Assembly: GCA_026826555.1 (NCBI GenBank)
Contig: JAKSZT010053883.1
Span: 27,953,763 to 28,017,762, forward strand
DNA: 64,000 nt
Reading direction: 5' to 3'
From: Tolypeutes matacus
Lineage: Eukaryota; Chordata; Mammalia; Cingulata; Chlamyphoridae
Shown here: positions 1-11,895 of the stretch, one piece after another
How positions within the stretch are numbered: position 1 is the stretch's first letter
How the letters are laid out: each line of letters begins with the position of its first letter
The notes under the pieces: model-generated
Told to the model about the DNA's origin: nothing
Databases searched by the model: none
Seen by the model: the letters and a program-made list of their open reading frames with translations, nothing else
Program-made: the position numbers and the translations under genes

Positions 1-129
1 TCATGTCATATTTTGTATGCACAAAGTGAACCTGTAATTTGCAGTCATTTCAGTTAAGGTTTGTTGGCTAAGCAAAAGATGAATTCATTAGAAACCCATG
101 CAGCAGAGTGTAGCAGGGACTTAGTTTGT

Positions 130-480
130 CCTTGTTTAGAGGCTAGAAGTCCAACATCAAGGCATTACCAAGCCAGGCTTTTGCCTGGAATCTGTAGTCT
201 TCTGGTGCTGGCTTGCCGGCAAACTTTAGGATTCCTTGGCTTTCATACCTGCCTCCATCATATGGTGATTTCTTCCCCTCTCTCTGGCTTTTACTGACAT
301 CTGCATCTGAATTTCCTTTCTTTGTAACACCTCCAATGAAATGGATTAACATCTACCCTGATTCAATTTGACTGCACCTTAATTAACAATAACAAAAGGT
401 CCTATTTACAAATGGGTTCACACCCACAGGAATGCAGATTAAGATTTGAACATGTCTTTTTTGGAGTACATGCTGCAATC
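130..480 (-). repeat. MLT1-like MaLR LTR fragment
   Basis: The plus strand reads GGCTAGAAGTCCAACATCAA near 140 and later a run of 'tttccttt...aacac', 'cttaatta' and 'tcctatttacaaatg'. This order of landmarks matches the reverse complement of MLT1-type MaLR LTRs as I remember them. It is strongly diverged, with no target-site duplication visible and no coding content. The family name is recalled, not searched; another MaLR subfamily is possible. Confidence 0.5.
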
Positions 481-2279
481 TCCAAAGGGGGTAGGTTCAG
501 AAAATTGAAAGGGAAGTGAAGAAAAATCACACGTACAATTGGCAGCAACTGGTTACCTGCAGGAAGTCTTGGTGGCAGACAGCTCTCAAAATTCCTCTGG
601 TCACTTCTGAAGGAATTAATGAGTTGAACAGTGTACAATATATGTAATAAGGTTTCTAGTGAGTGGGAAATTGAGGTTCTGTCATAACTTAGAATATGAA
701 TGTTAAAGAGTTAATCATATGTCTTTTTTTGGTGACTGGCATTCATCTCCCCTTTCTAACAGCTTCTCAATTTCCTTTTGGAGAAGTATCTCTTTCTGGT
801 GGGTCCTCCTACTCAGTGCTCTGATACAACCAAAAGTAAAACCATTAATAGAGCCCATCTCTTCAGTCTCTATCTCTAGGAACTTTGAATAAGCAAGGAC
901 ACAAAGATGGAACACACTGTTCTTAGTGAGATGTTGAATCCGGATAACTGTTCTCCTGATCCAGAAGCTAATTGAACCCCTGGGGGAGGCTTCCAGGGCT
1001 GATCTTCTTCTCACTGCCTTGGTTCAGCCAAGGACATGAAACTCAGTGGCTCAGAACCCCCTTCTCCATTTTCATCTAAGGTCCAGGTTAGGAGGCAGAG
1101 AGCAGCCCTCACTCAGCAAAGCAGTTCTCTGTCTTTACTGACTATGTCAACTGTACTGACTATGTACACTAGATGAAAGCAGAGTGGTCCTGGCTGAAGA
1201 AGTGTTCTGAGGATCCCAGTATGAAAATCACTGTCTAAAAGATGGTTGAGACTCACCTGGCTGTGACACTCAATGAAGTGAGGTGAGCTGAGGTTCAGCA
1301 TGACAGGGCCCTCCTTCCTTGCCCTGCTCAGCCAGAGCCCTGGGCCTGGTCCCTACAGACTCTGCATTATCTAACCCTGCACTAGTCCTGACCCAGGCCA
1401 TAAGGTCATTGGGCACCTTAGCCCTCAGGAGGGGTGGCCTGGGATAGAGCTTGAGACCCATGTGAATCTTGGTTCTCACAGGGCTGTCCAGAAGCACTCT
1501 CATACCTGCCAGCACTCTCATGCTGTCCCTATTCCTCTGTTCAAGCTTTTGCCTCCATTTCCTTCTTTACCCCACAACTCTCACTGAGCCAGGAACCTTG
1601 TCCTAAACTCCAGCCTGCTTGGCTGGCCCTGGTGCACTGCTAGACCTTTCCCGGATCCTGCCTTATCTCCTCAACTGTTGCTCTGACAGATCCAGTGCTT
1701 GAACCACAGTGTCCCAGGATCGGAGGTTGGGTCCTCTAGAAACATACCTTGGGGATTCATGTGAAAGTAACTTATGAAGTGTTCCAGGAAAATCCAGTAA
1801 GGGTTTGGAGAAGTGGGACAAGTAAAGGAAGAAGCCAAGCAAAGGTGCTATATCAAGCAAAGTTCTACATAGGGTAACTTTGGCTCAATTCCACAAGGGA
1901 ATTCTGAAGACTGTAAGTCACAGCTCAGAGCTATCTCAATTAGAGGCTAGGGAGCTGAAGTATTTATACCTTTCTGGCTCTCTATGTGCACAAGCAAAGT
2001 GAGTTCCTGCAGCTAAGGCAGCCCTTTCAGAAAGAGACTCCAGTGCTGGAGCTGGAGTGAAAGCATGCTGAGAGCTGTGTGCACAAAAATGGCCCAGGGA
2101 TCCTAGAAGGTGGGGGCAGAGCTCTGATGGCACGTGACTCAGAACATTGGCTTTTGGCTCAGGCTTTCATTGGCAATGTCTCTACTGCTGTGATCCACAC
2201 TGCCAGGGGATAGACTTCTCTGGGCATGAAGGTGGGCAGACTCTATTTATTGCTTACCCAATATCCTTTCTTTCTTCCT
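481..2279. other. Unassigned single-copy-like DNA
   Basis: No gene, RNA or recognisable repeat could be supported here. Open frames are short and lack domain character or plausible splice context. Base composition is ordinary for mammalian intergenic or intronic DNA, with no CpG cluster. Confidence 0.5.
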
Positions 2280-2745
2280 GGCCCACTGAACCTCGATTTT
2301 ATTCAGAGCAGCAACATGCCAACCCATGGAGATGAACCATGATACTACTCTGAACTTGACAATTCTAGCCCTGACAATTAGGGGTGGTTGTGATCCTTTT
2401 TGGCCAAGTGGACCTACATAGAAGTCTTCTTATGATTCTGGGAATGCTTCTAGTTACCTGATAAAAGGGAACAGGTAGGGCTGGAGAAATTTTTCCCTCT
2501 TCTGCCTTCCTCCTTCTTCCTGCTTTGAGTATGGGTGCCATGTCCAGAGATGTAGCAGCCATGTTGTGACCATGAAGCAAAATGCAGAAGCAAAGGCAAA
2601 GGGAATCTCAGAGATGCTGCCTCTAACATCAACCACTGCTGAGCCATTTCCAGAGGCCTCCTACCTCTAGACTACACATGGTGTGAGAAAAACAAACCCA
2701 TTTGTTTAAACCTCTTTCAACCAATTTTTCTGTTACTTGAAGCTG
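2280..2745 (+). repeat. Ancient MaLR-class LTR-like repeat
   Basis: The arrangement 'gagatgtagcagccatgttgtgacc' region, then a 'ctacctctagac' segment, then 'tttgtttaaacctctt' resembles the 3' half of eutherian MaLR LTRs, which end in a 'tttaagccact' block. A related, better preserved copy lies at about 9215-9690. Boundaries are approximate. Confidence 0.4.
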
Positions 2746-2961
2746 AATGCATTCTTAAGCAACAAAGGAGCCTGTAGGAGTCCAGCCTGAGCTCTTCATG
2801 CTCCTTTGAGCACAGTGTGAAGGATGGAGGCCACCTCCCTAGGAGGCCAGCCCCAGAGCAGAGCCACCCACTCAATCTTGTCCATCTCGTCCTGTCTCCT
2901 TCCTTTTCTAGGTGGATCATAGAATGTAATTCTTGTGATCAGTCATAAATTAAGAACAGGT

Positions 2962-3402
2962 GGGAAGCAGATGTGGCTCAAGTGATAGGGCTCCCGTCTG
3001 CCATATAGGAGGTCCAGGGTTCGATTCCCAGGGCCTCTTGGTGAAGGCAAGCTGCTCTGAATGGAGAGCTGGCCTACACAGAGTGCAGGCCCGCACAGAG
3101 AGCTGGCCCATGTATAGTGCTGCCCCACGCAGAGAGCTGGCACAGCAAGGTGACGCAACAAAAAAAGACACAGAGGAGAGACAATAAGAGACGCAGCAGA
3201 CCAGGGAGCTGAGGTGGTGCAAGAAATTGAGTGCCTCTCTCCCACTCCAGAAGGTCCCTGGATCCGTTCCTGGTGCCGCCTAAAGAGAAGACAAGCGGAC
3301 ACAGAAAAACACATAGCAAATGGACACAGAGAGCCGACACTGGAGGTGGGGCTGAGGTGGAGGGAATAAATAAATAAATCTTAAAAAAAAAAAAAAAAAA
3401 AG
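2962..3402 (+). repeat. Long DAS-SINE (tRNA-derived, xenarthran)
   Basis: This is a SINE with a tRNA-Ala-like head. The A-box-like segment TGGCTCAAGTGA is at 2974-2985 and the B-box GGTTCGATTCC at 3018-3028. The body contains three repeats of the block GAGAGCTGGC (about 3064-3140) and then a second tRNA-like stretch (about 3220-3280). It ends in AAATAAATAAATCTT and a pure A tail (3384-3402). Flanks suggest a short imperfect target-site duplication (AGAACAG before, GGAACAG after). It would be transcribed by RNA polymerase III and moved by L1 machinery. Open frames overlapping it are not genes. Confidence 0.9.
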
Positions 3403-3584
3403 GAACAGTTAAGGTGAAAAAACTAGGATCTGGAAGCAGAGCGTGGGAAGATTCCCAGAGGAGTAAAGAGGGAGAAACGCTTTTATGGGATGTTTGTTTT
3501 TAGGCTAAGAAGGAAAGGGAGTGTCAGCATCGATACTCCTGAGTCAGGAAATAATCCTGATATAAAAATATAACCATAAATGCA

Positions 3585-3790
3585 ACTGTCTTTTATCAAG
3601 CATCCAATATATCCAGTGTCTCATATTCATTGTCTCACACACAACTACCCAAGGACATGATTACTCTTATGTCCGTATTTCAGATGAGAATACTAAGCTC
3701 AGAGAGGTGTGGTAACTCACCTAAGGTCACTCAGTTAGAAAGTGGCAGAGCCTGGAGCCAAGCCCAGAGCCTCTGACTCCAGCATCTGTG
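3585..3790 (-). repeat. MIR SINE, antisense
   Basis: The segment contains the typical reversed MIR core: 'cagatgagaatactaagctcagagaggt', 'taactcacctaaggtcactca' and 'tggcagagcctggagccaagccc'. It is diverged, as expected for this ancient tRNA-derived family. Confidence 0.85.
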
Positions 3791-3869
3791 GGGGTTTAAT
3801 CTCCACGGTACACGATATCACTAGGTGTGAAATGCGTTAATGGGGTCAAAAGCAGGAAGAGAAGAAAGG

Positions 3870-4665
3870 GAGCACACAACCTTGTCTTGTCTGCAGTTCA
3901 CCTGCATACTCTCCAGGGTCCACAGAGTCCTCTGATTCCTTTCCATAAGTCCTGAAGCAATGGCTATTTCCTGAGGCTCCAAATCAACACCAGCCCTTAG
4001 TCTTGGTTCTCAGAACAGCCACTCCTCCAGCAGGCAATTGGTCCTCTAAAGTGTGCCCAAATCAAGCCTTGGCTCACAGGAAGGAGACTGAGTCTTCCTG
4101 CCCACTGCTACTCTTGCAGTTCCCTGCAAGGCACGGTTTCCAGGAACCAGTGAATCCTGCACCTTCTTGGTCTGCCTTAGATATCTCTGGATGAATCCTA
4201 ATTAGATGCCTTTGAACCAGGTAGAAGACACTGGGTCTTTCCCAGATTCCTTTACCTGTTCACGTACCTGTCCCTGAGCTGCTGCAAGCGCTGCGGCCAA
4301 TGGTAATGACTGTGACCCTCTCTGGAGATTTGCCCATGGATAACGGGAAACCCCTGGCCTGGAGGAGCCTGGGAGGTTATCCCCAGGGTCAGCCAGGGAC
4401 TGGCTGGCAGGAAGGCACCCACACCTGGTCTCTGTCTCACGGCAAGACCACCCCGCGGCGTGGTTTACACTCCAGAGCACGCCTTGGGTCAGGCAAGGCT
4501 TGACTTCACCTAAGGCCACAGCTTGGCCTGGCTCTTTCTCCTTCCGCATCCTGCTTCCTTCCCTCCCTGACAGGTTTTCCTGAAGAGTTCTCTCAATAAA
4601 TCATTGCATCAGAATCCCTCAGCTCTGTTTCCAGAGAATCAGACCTAAGACAAACCCTGTGCTAC
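3870..4665 (+). repeat. Possible ancient LTR-like repeat
   Basis: The 3' end has an AATAAA signal at 4595-4600 followed by 'tcattgcatcagaatcc' and 'ccagagaatcagacctaagaca'. That arrangement recurs in old eutherian LTRs and partly resembles the end of the 16790-17255 element. The 5' boundary is a guess. It has no coding potential. It could also be ordinary unique sequence with a chance match at the 3' end. Confidence 0.3.
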
Positions 4666-5149
4666 GACCACATTTTTGCAAGAGTCCTTCAGCATTGGGT
4701 GCCATTCAGGGACTATCATCTCGGATCCATTTGAACCTTTCAGACAATCGCCCCAACCTCACACCCTGGCCATCCATTGCTGGTCACCTCTCAAGTGAAA
4801 GACCCTCCCCAACACCCAGCCCCTCTTCTCCTGTCCTCTCATCCCACCTCTGCTCCCTTGCCCCCTGATCCAACCTCACAGTTCCCGTCCCTTCCTGTGC
4901 TTTCCCATTCTGTGGCAAACAGAATTCCCTACATGCTCAGGCTCTTTCCAGAACATTCCTCCCTGCTCCCCCCCTTAACTGAGAATGAGCTCCAGAGGAC
5001 ACAGCTGCCTCTGCGGGTTTCTTGGGTTGAGGCTGCTCATTCTGCCAAGGTACAAAATCTCAGGTCAGCATCCTTCTTGCTCCAAGCCATTACGCCTCCA
5101 CCCTCATGTTAAAACGCATCTCCTTTGTTTCTCATGCCATCTGGCTCTA

Positions 5150-5515
5150 TCATTAAAACCAGCCGATTGCATATCCTTTGACACAGCAATTCCCCTCCAT
5201 ACAAAAATATCAGTGCGATGCGAAAGGATATATCTAAGGACATTTGTAAGGGCACTGCCTGTAACAGTAATAAAGATGGGAAATAATCTAAATATCCATC
5301 AACAGGAAGCTGACGAAAAATTGTCACATAGCTGCACAATGGATCACTAGGCCCCTAATAGAAGGAAGCAGCAGGCTTCTTGCACTTACACAGAGAGATG
5401 GCCATGATGTGTATCAGTGAATCAAGCAGAAAAACTGGTTATACACTGATATAGTATGATCCCATTTTGATAAAGGGAAAAGGAAAAAAATCTGCATCTG
5501 TTAATAAAATTAAGA
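5150..5515 (+). repeat. Old L1M (L1ME-type) ORF2 / 3' fragment
   Basis: Landmarks of the ORF2 end are present in order: 'cctttgacacagcaattcccct', 'ggaaataatctaaatatccatcaacagg', 'tgcacaatgga' and 'atagtatgatcccattttgataaa'. It is a short, decayed, 5'-truncated piece. The open frames at 4985-5350 and nearby overlap this repeat and are not genes. Confidence 0.75.
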
Positions 5516-6065
5516 GGATAACCTAGGCTGAATGATACTTGGTTAGAGATGTCCTTGTTCAGAAGCCCTCCATAGTCCAACTGTGCTTTTGATGTACTGA
5601 GGCTTGCTTTGTCCTTCTGGTAGGAGTCAAACAGGTGGTAGTGAGAGCCAATGGTTCTGAAAAATCCCTTCAGAAAGCCTTGTAAATACTCTCCTCAAAG
5701 TTATGTGTATGAAGGAGTCCAGAGGGGATATCCAGGAAGGAAGACTGGCCTGAATGCCAAAGGTTGTCATGAAATGCAAGCTTACCGCCTTCTCTTCCTA
5801 GAACAACCCTCCATCAACTCACTCTAGCAGCTGTCCTTCCCTTCCTCTTTCTTGTAAGAGGGTGGTGGAAGCGTGGGGGGCAGACACCCACGGGAGGAAA
5901 CATGAAGGGGGAGAACTTTGACTTTGTGTTGATTACTTTTGTAATATTTGAATTTATCTTTGTAATGAAAAGATAAAGATTAAAAATGTGTTTAAAAATA
6001 CCACCTGGCCCATTATGCCCATAGTACACTTGCCTGAAACCAAAGCCCTGATAGAGCCACGTGAA

Positions 6066-6435
6066 GTGGAGTGGTTAAGAATGTGGACTCTGGAACTACA
6101 TTATCTAGAGTTTAAGCACACGCCTTATTAGCTTTGTGACGCTGGGTAAGTTACTTAGCTTCTCTGCAGACAGCTGCACAGTTTGTGCCCTACACAACCC
6201 AGGGCCACGGTTCACAGACTACAGTGAGAATGACTGGCTCCCCCTCAAGCTGTGCAGTGCATGGTGCAGGGAAGCCTTGCCTCCCCAATCATCATTTTCT
6301 CTTCAGTAAAATGAGGACAATAACAGTACCCACCACCTGGGATTATTGTGGAAGTTAAATGAATTAATACACCTGAAGTGCATAAAACTGTACCTGATGC
6401 ATGGTAAATACATAATAAGTGTTAGGCATCATTAC
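6066..6435 (+). repeat. MIR SINE split by a 135-bp insertion
   Basis: The MIR core reads 'aatgtggactctggaactac', 'ctttgtgacgctgggtaagtta', then after an interruption 'cagtaaaatgaggacaataac', 'ttgtggaagttaaatgaatt' and 'tggtaaatacataataagtgtta'. About 6168-6302 is foreign to the MIR and interrupts it just before the 'cctcatctgtaaaatg' block. The inserted piece is not recognised. Confidence 0.85.
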
Positions 6436-7865
6436 CACCACAACTTCCTCAAACAGTAGGATCATCATCATCATCATGAAGGTAAGTCCTGATAAGGTCT
6501 GTGTCCTTAGGTTCCAGCCCACTTGGTCTCTTGATCACAAACTCTAAGCTAAGCTCCAATTCCGGCTTAAAGACAGAACTTTACCTTTAGTCAGGGATGA
6601 AGGCTTCAGGGGCTAGAGAACTCTCCTCCAGAGAGGCTGCTGGCCTGCAGGCAATGGTGCTGCCAGAAGACAGCCACATTCCAAAATCTCCCTGAAATTG
6701 CTGTAGTCCAGGAAGGAACTGTCCACAGTCCTAGGCTTAGGAAGTCGGACACACTTTGTCTTGTCCACCTTCCAGCATTCTGACCGTTGGCTTTGCCACG
6801 AACAACCTCATTAAGAAGCAACCTTGTTTAAGACTTTGCCCGAATTCTGATTCTGTGTAATCCTTCATAGCAAAAGTTTACTTTAAAAGAATTAACTCGA
6901 ATTAAAATAAAATCTCTCTTATGGTATAATTTATAATTTATAAATTGTAATTTACTTCTAATAAACAAGAGGGAGTATTTAGGGCTGAGCAGGCTTCCAA
7001 AAATCTGCCCCATAAGTGGTTATCTTCTGTTAACCCTGAGAACCATGTGCACTGTGATTTTTGCAAAGATCTTCCTACTGTGTTCCTAGAATTATGTCAC
7101 TGTGAGTCAAATATTCCAAAGCAGAGAGGAAGGAGATGGGTCATCGATGGCAGAACCTGTGCAAAGAAGATGAAGGAGTGTTGAGTAGGGGAATTGGGGG
7201 CAGGACCCTAGCCCTACATCCTGGAATGATACAGAGAGAGGGGTGGTAGGTTGTGGGGAGATTTGGCAGTGGCCCCAATAAAGCTTATCACTGGCACATT
7301 GACTTCTGGATCTGGCTGGTTGCAAAGGAGACTTAGGGGAAACACAAGAAATCAAAGTTACAGGCAGGCCTTAAATATTGTGCCAGTAGCTGGAATTGAA
7401 TTCTGCATCATTTTGAGCCTGGTTGGGGAGTGGCAATATGGGGTAGGGAGGAAAGTATGGACCTAAGCACAGCCCTAGGCCTGGGACAGTCTCCGCTGGC
7501 AGCCCCGAAGAGCCTGAGGCTTATCCCCCTGGGGCTGATCCAGCACCCTTCAAATAACCACGCTCCCACTCATGCCCTCCCTCGTGTTCCCATCCTCTGC
7601 CAGTGCCTGCGAGTTTCCTTAGCATAACTCTTCTGTTCCCAGCTCCAGCTCTCAGACTCCTGTGTCACCGCCCACCCCTCCCACACACCTTCCCAGTGTA
7701 GCCAGCAACTAAACAGACACATCTTGGTTGCTCTGTGGAGACTTCCCTAACATTGTCCACAGCATTTTTGTGCCTGGGATTCGTCCATGCCCTGTGTAGG
7801 GGTTATCTCTGAAGTGTCTTGATGTGCCCATTTTAAGGTTAAGGAAATTGAGGTGTTGTGTTTTT

Positions 7866-7990
7866 TTTCCCCTTCATCTGTAAAATGGGGAGAATAAGTC
7901 TTGTTTTATTCACCTGCTCTTAGGTGTGGAAATAATGTTAGTGAAGTTCACAGTATAGGATAAGGCACTCAATACATGTTGTCATTGCCA
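7866..7990 (+). repeat. MIR SINE fragment
   Basis: Carries 'tcatctgtaaaatggggagaataa' followed by the MIR-like tail 'aaggcactcaatacatgtt'. This is the 3' half only. Confidence 0.7.
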
Positions 7991-8199
7991 CCATATCTGA
8001 TCCCCTACCTAGACCGTGAGGCCTCAAGGCCTGGGACAATGAATTTCTGACTTTTAAACCCACAGTGCTTAAGGGAAGTTTTGTTCCTGAACAGAATCCC
8101 CTACCAAGTTGGGGACAGAGATCGGCAAATCATAGAAAAAGACTCTTTAGAGATAACTGCCTTATTATGGTCTCCCACATCCAGGTTCCAACTTACTGG

Positions 8200-8330
8200 A
8201 GTAGAATGATAATCATAATTATCACAGTAATAATCATAATTATTTATTGAGCACAAACTCCAGGCCTCAGACTGTGCTTTGCATTTTACAAGCACGGTGA
8301 TATTTAATACAAGCTACGCTGGAGCTAGCC
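8200..8330 (-). repeat. MIR SINE fragment, antisense
   Basis: The AT-rich run of 'aatcataattat' and then 'ttattgagcacaaactccagg', 'actgtgctttgcattttaca' matches the reversed MIR 3' end and core. Confidence 0.65.
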
Positions 8331-8639
8331 TAAATTCAAGGTTGAAGAAGCAAGAAAGGAGGTTATATCTGCATCCCACTCCATATAGCTTCTTCTTTAT
8401 ATTCGGAGATTTATTGACTCCTTCCTCTGGGCCCCATTACTCTTGAGGTGTATGACTGAAATTTTCTTACCGACCCAGGTTTCTTGGCAGCTTAATTGCC
8501 CTGCAACTCATCTGGAGCTTGCAGAAAACACAGATACGCAAGTGCTTCTACCTCCCCATCTCTCCTCTCCTAGCGTCTCTAGCACTGAATCTTAAACACA
8601 CTACCAAACCCTTGATTAAATATTGACTTCTAAAAATCT

Positions 8640-8885
8640 ATAATAATACTAATAGCAGTTACCATTTATTGCGCCCTTACTAACCACATTAGCTCATGTA
8701 GTGTCACAAACAACCTGAATTAGAACTATCACAACTCCCATTTTACAGGTATGCTAATAGGAGGTTGAGTCATTTGACCAAATTCACCCAAATAATATAT
8801 GGCAGAACTGAAAGTCAAACCTGTGTGTACCTGACTCCAAAAACTAAGCTCTTAACTACTGAACTTGACCAACTCTACCTTTCTG
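8640..8885 (-). repeat. MIR SINE, antisense
   Basis: Reversed MIR landmarks in order: 'taccatttattgcgcccttac', 'cccattttacaggtatgc', 'gagtcatttgaccaaattcac', 'tggcagaactgaaagtcaaacc' and 'ctcttaactactga'. Confidence 0.85.
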
Positions 8886-9019
8886 AAGGTCTCAGTACTG
8901 TCCCAGCAAGAATGGAAATGTTTTAAAGACATGGGCTTTTCAATGGAGGCAGTTTATTAGAGAGGAAGAGATGGTTTTTTTTTTTTTTGAAGGTAATCAT
9001 GAGCTTCAATCACTTCCTA

Positions 9020-9180
9020 CCATTTTTTAGCTGCTAGTAACTGGGCAAGTTAAGCTTCTCTCTGATCCACGGTTTCCACATCTATAAAATGGAAGTGATA
9101 ATACTACTGAGCTCAGAGGGTATTCTAGAACAGTGTCCAGCACCAGTGAAGAAAGACATAGGCTGTGAATAAAGATTGTA
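9020..9180 (+). repeat. MIR SINE fragment
   Basis: Contains 'actgggcaagttaagcttctc', 'ttccacatctataaaatgg' and 'agaacagtgtccagcacc', the 3' two thirds of a MIR. Confidence 0.75.
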
Positions 9181-9214
9181 TCATAGGGATAAGGATGAGA
9201 AAAGAGACGCTGGG

Positions 9215-9690
9215 CTATGGTGGTTTGAAAGTTTGGAGCCCCAGATAAGAATGTCTGTAAATAGACCTCTTGTCCAGAGATGGAACCAATTGTGGTAGAT
9301 ACTACTAGAACTTAAGAATATACGGTTCCTCTGTTCTTTCTAGGCATTTCCCAGCTTGGAAGTTAGGTGGGGCCATGTGACAATTGTGGTCAAGATTGCA
9401 AACCGAAAGAATGTATATCACTTTGGGGTGAGGCAGAAAAAAGCCCCTGCATGATGCTTCAGCTCTCTCACCTGCCACGGAAACCTGGAAGCCATGTATT
9501 AAGATGCCAGTCTCAAGATAGAAGCACACCAGATCCCTAAGTCACTGCTTGGAAGAGAACTGCCCTGGAGAGCTACTTCGGAAGACTTTGCGTAAGTAAG
9601 AAACAAATCCTCATTGTGTTAAGCCATCGATATTTTGGGGGTGATTTTGTTATCGCAACATAACCTAGTCTATCCTAACTAATGCTTCTA
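9215..9690 (+). repeat. MaLR-class LTR (MLT1-like)
   Basis: The 3' end reads 'tgtgttaagccatcgatatt', 'gtgattttgttatcgcaaca' and 'tatcctaactaatgc', matching the conserved end of eutherian MaLR LTRs. The middle has the usual 'ggccatgtgac' segment. No internal retroviral sequence is seen next to it, so it is a solo or truncated LTR. Family assignment is from memory. Confidence 0.55.
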
Positions 9691-10544
9691 TATACCTCAT
9701 ATAGTCACCTGGCCTGGTGTGTAAAGGGTTAAGGGTAGAATGGCCAGGTTAAGGGCAGTAGCTGATGATGGGTTGAGAACTCAAAAGATAAAGTACAGCT
9801 AGATTTCCAGAGTGAGGACTGAGCAGCACCAAATGCCTCTCAAGCAAGGAATGAACATTTGGGGCTGAACACCAAGAGGCAGTGCTAGGTTTCCCAAAAG
9901 GGCTGAAGTCAGAGACAGATCACATAGGAAGAAGGTTGATTTTGTATGCTCCACCACCTCCCCACTCAAGGACCTGTGCAAGCAGGTAAAATTGCTGCAG
10001 TCTCCAGCTTCCCCATAGTGCTCCTGGCCTGGATCGCAATGGAGTCATGTGTCATTTCCGGTGACTGCCCCGGTGCCTGCTTTACCTGCCACTGGGTTTA
10101 TTGAAAGGCTGGGCACCAAGAAGATGCAGAAGGGCTGTCAGGACCTTACTAAGTCTCTTCTGTCTCTTCCCACATTCCCTCTGCCAGACTTTTATCTCTG
10201 CCTTCCCAACCTCCCATAGCATTCAGATTATACTGTTATAGCGCCTACCTCTGCTTGCCTCAACTCAGAGTTTCATGTGTCTGTTTGTGTCTCTCCTCTG
10301 TGTAGTGAGTCCTTGAAGAAAAGCTCCAAGTCTTGTTCTTATTGGAGATCTCCCTCTGCACTCTCTCTCTCCATTGTACATCAGTTTAATGGAACAAAAG
10401 AAAACTTGCTGAATTAACAAAGAGAAGGATGAGTCTTGTTTGAACCAGTTCTGATATCCTGAGATTCCTTCCTGTCACTCTTGAGGTTGACCTAGACACT
10501 TTCCATAGCAAAATTATAAATCTATGAGATTATTTGATTAACAC

Positions 10545-10675
10545 CTATCTCCCCCACTTGATTTAACTCCATGAGGGCAGGGACTGTACCCTTTGGGTTT
10601 CCTTCTAAATATTTCCAGAGCCTACCATGGGGCTCAAGCCATGGTACAGTCAAAGAAGCTTTAAATGAATGAAAG
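10545..10675 (+). repeat. L2 LINE 3' end fragment
   Basis: Has the L2 3' block 'ccatgagggcagggactgtacc', then 'ttccagagcctaccatgg' and 'aaatgaatgaaagga'. Only the terminal portion is present. Confidence 0.7.
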
Positions 10676-11284
10676 GACTCCTGATCTGTGAATTCAAGGT
10701 GAAATGTGTGTGCGTCTTGCCAACTGAGCCTGTCCCTAGAGCCTGCCCTTCCCAGCCTTGTTCTTTGCCAAAGTGTCAAAAGAGGCCATCCAGTTACAAC
10801 CCTCACTGTCCCTAGTCTGCTGACCTCACTGAGCTCTGAAGAGAGCTCTTCATTCGAAACTTCTTTAGCTTTTCAGGACGGGAGCAGAGAAAAATGGGCC
10901 CTTCATTTAGCTGATTGAACCAACAAAAGAGAAGTTTGAGACAGAAAATGAATATAGATCTAGCTGCAGCGATTAGAGGGGAAATCGATAGAACATCATC
11001 AACAGCGTCAGACCCGTGTAAGTCGGCGTCTCCAGGGATGGGTTGGCAGAGCACTGTTCATTTCATTTTTGTTTTCTTAACTTAATCCCCAGCAGGTAAA
11101 GAGGGACAGGTATGTTGGGTTGGCAGGAGTAAGGGGGGTGACAGGAGAGGAGGGAGGAAGGAGGGAGAGGACAGAGGACAGGATGGGATGGAAAAGGAGC
11201 ACAGGATCCCTTCTCTCACCACTGCCCCTTTCCAAGAATTGGGAAGCCCATGGATACGTAAGTCTAATCCTTCATACAGCATTG

Positions 11285-11475
11285 GTTTTAGATTCAAACG
11301 TGCCCATACCTGAATCTCAGGACCACCTTGTATGCACCTGTGATCATGGGCAGTTTACTGAGCCTTTCTGAACCACACTTAACTCATCTGTAAAATGCAG
11401 AGTGTGAGATTGTTCCACAGGTTTCCCATGAAAAGCAAATGAAAGAACATATGCAAAGCCCTGCTAGAAGAATGC
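11285..11475 (+). repeat. MIR SINE
   Basis: Landmarks 'gatcatgggcagtttactga', 'cttaactcatctgtaaaatgc' and 'gagattgttccacagg' fit a diverged sense MIR. Confidence 0.7.
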
Positions 11476-11639
11476 TGCTGCCTCCGTAGTGGATGCTGAT
11501 TTCTTGAATGCTCCTTTGCTCTGCATTTGACCCAATCAAGGCTTTTTTTTTACTTTTTCAGCTTCTCCTTGCATGAAGTTTCTAAGCCTTTTGGGGGCCA
11601 CACATTTTTTTGTGTGGATATTTTAATTATGAAATTCAG

Positions 11640-11895
11640 AGGTTAAATGCATGGACTTGGGATTCACAAAGATCTGGATTCAAATACCAGTTCCAGTTCT
11701 TTCTAGCTGTGTGATATTGGGTACATATTCAACCTCTCTGTGCCTTAGTTTCTTCATCAGTAAAATTAGGATAACAATAGTACCTATCTCACTGGGTATA
11801 TGTAAGGATTAAATCAGTTAATGTGTGTAAATGCATTAGTGCTTAGACAGTGTCTGGCACACAGTAAGTGCTGAGTAAATGTTTGTTATTAATAA
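11640..11895 (+). repeat. MIR SINE, nearly full length
   Basis: Complete order of MIR landmarks: 'catggacttgggattcac', 'agctgtgtgatattgggta', 'cttagtttcttcatcagtaaa', 'ggattaaatcagttaatg', 'gacagtgtctggcacacag' and 'taagtgctgagtaaatgttt'. It is the best preserved MIR in the window. Confidence 0.92.

Noticed and set aside
2943..3340. Several overlapping open frames on both strands
   Set aside because: They lie within the DAS-SINE at 2962-3402, whose GC-rich body lacks stops by chance.
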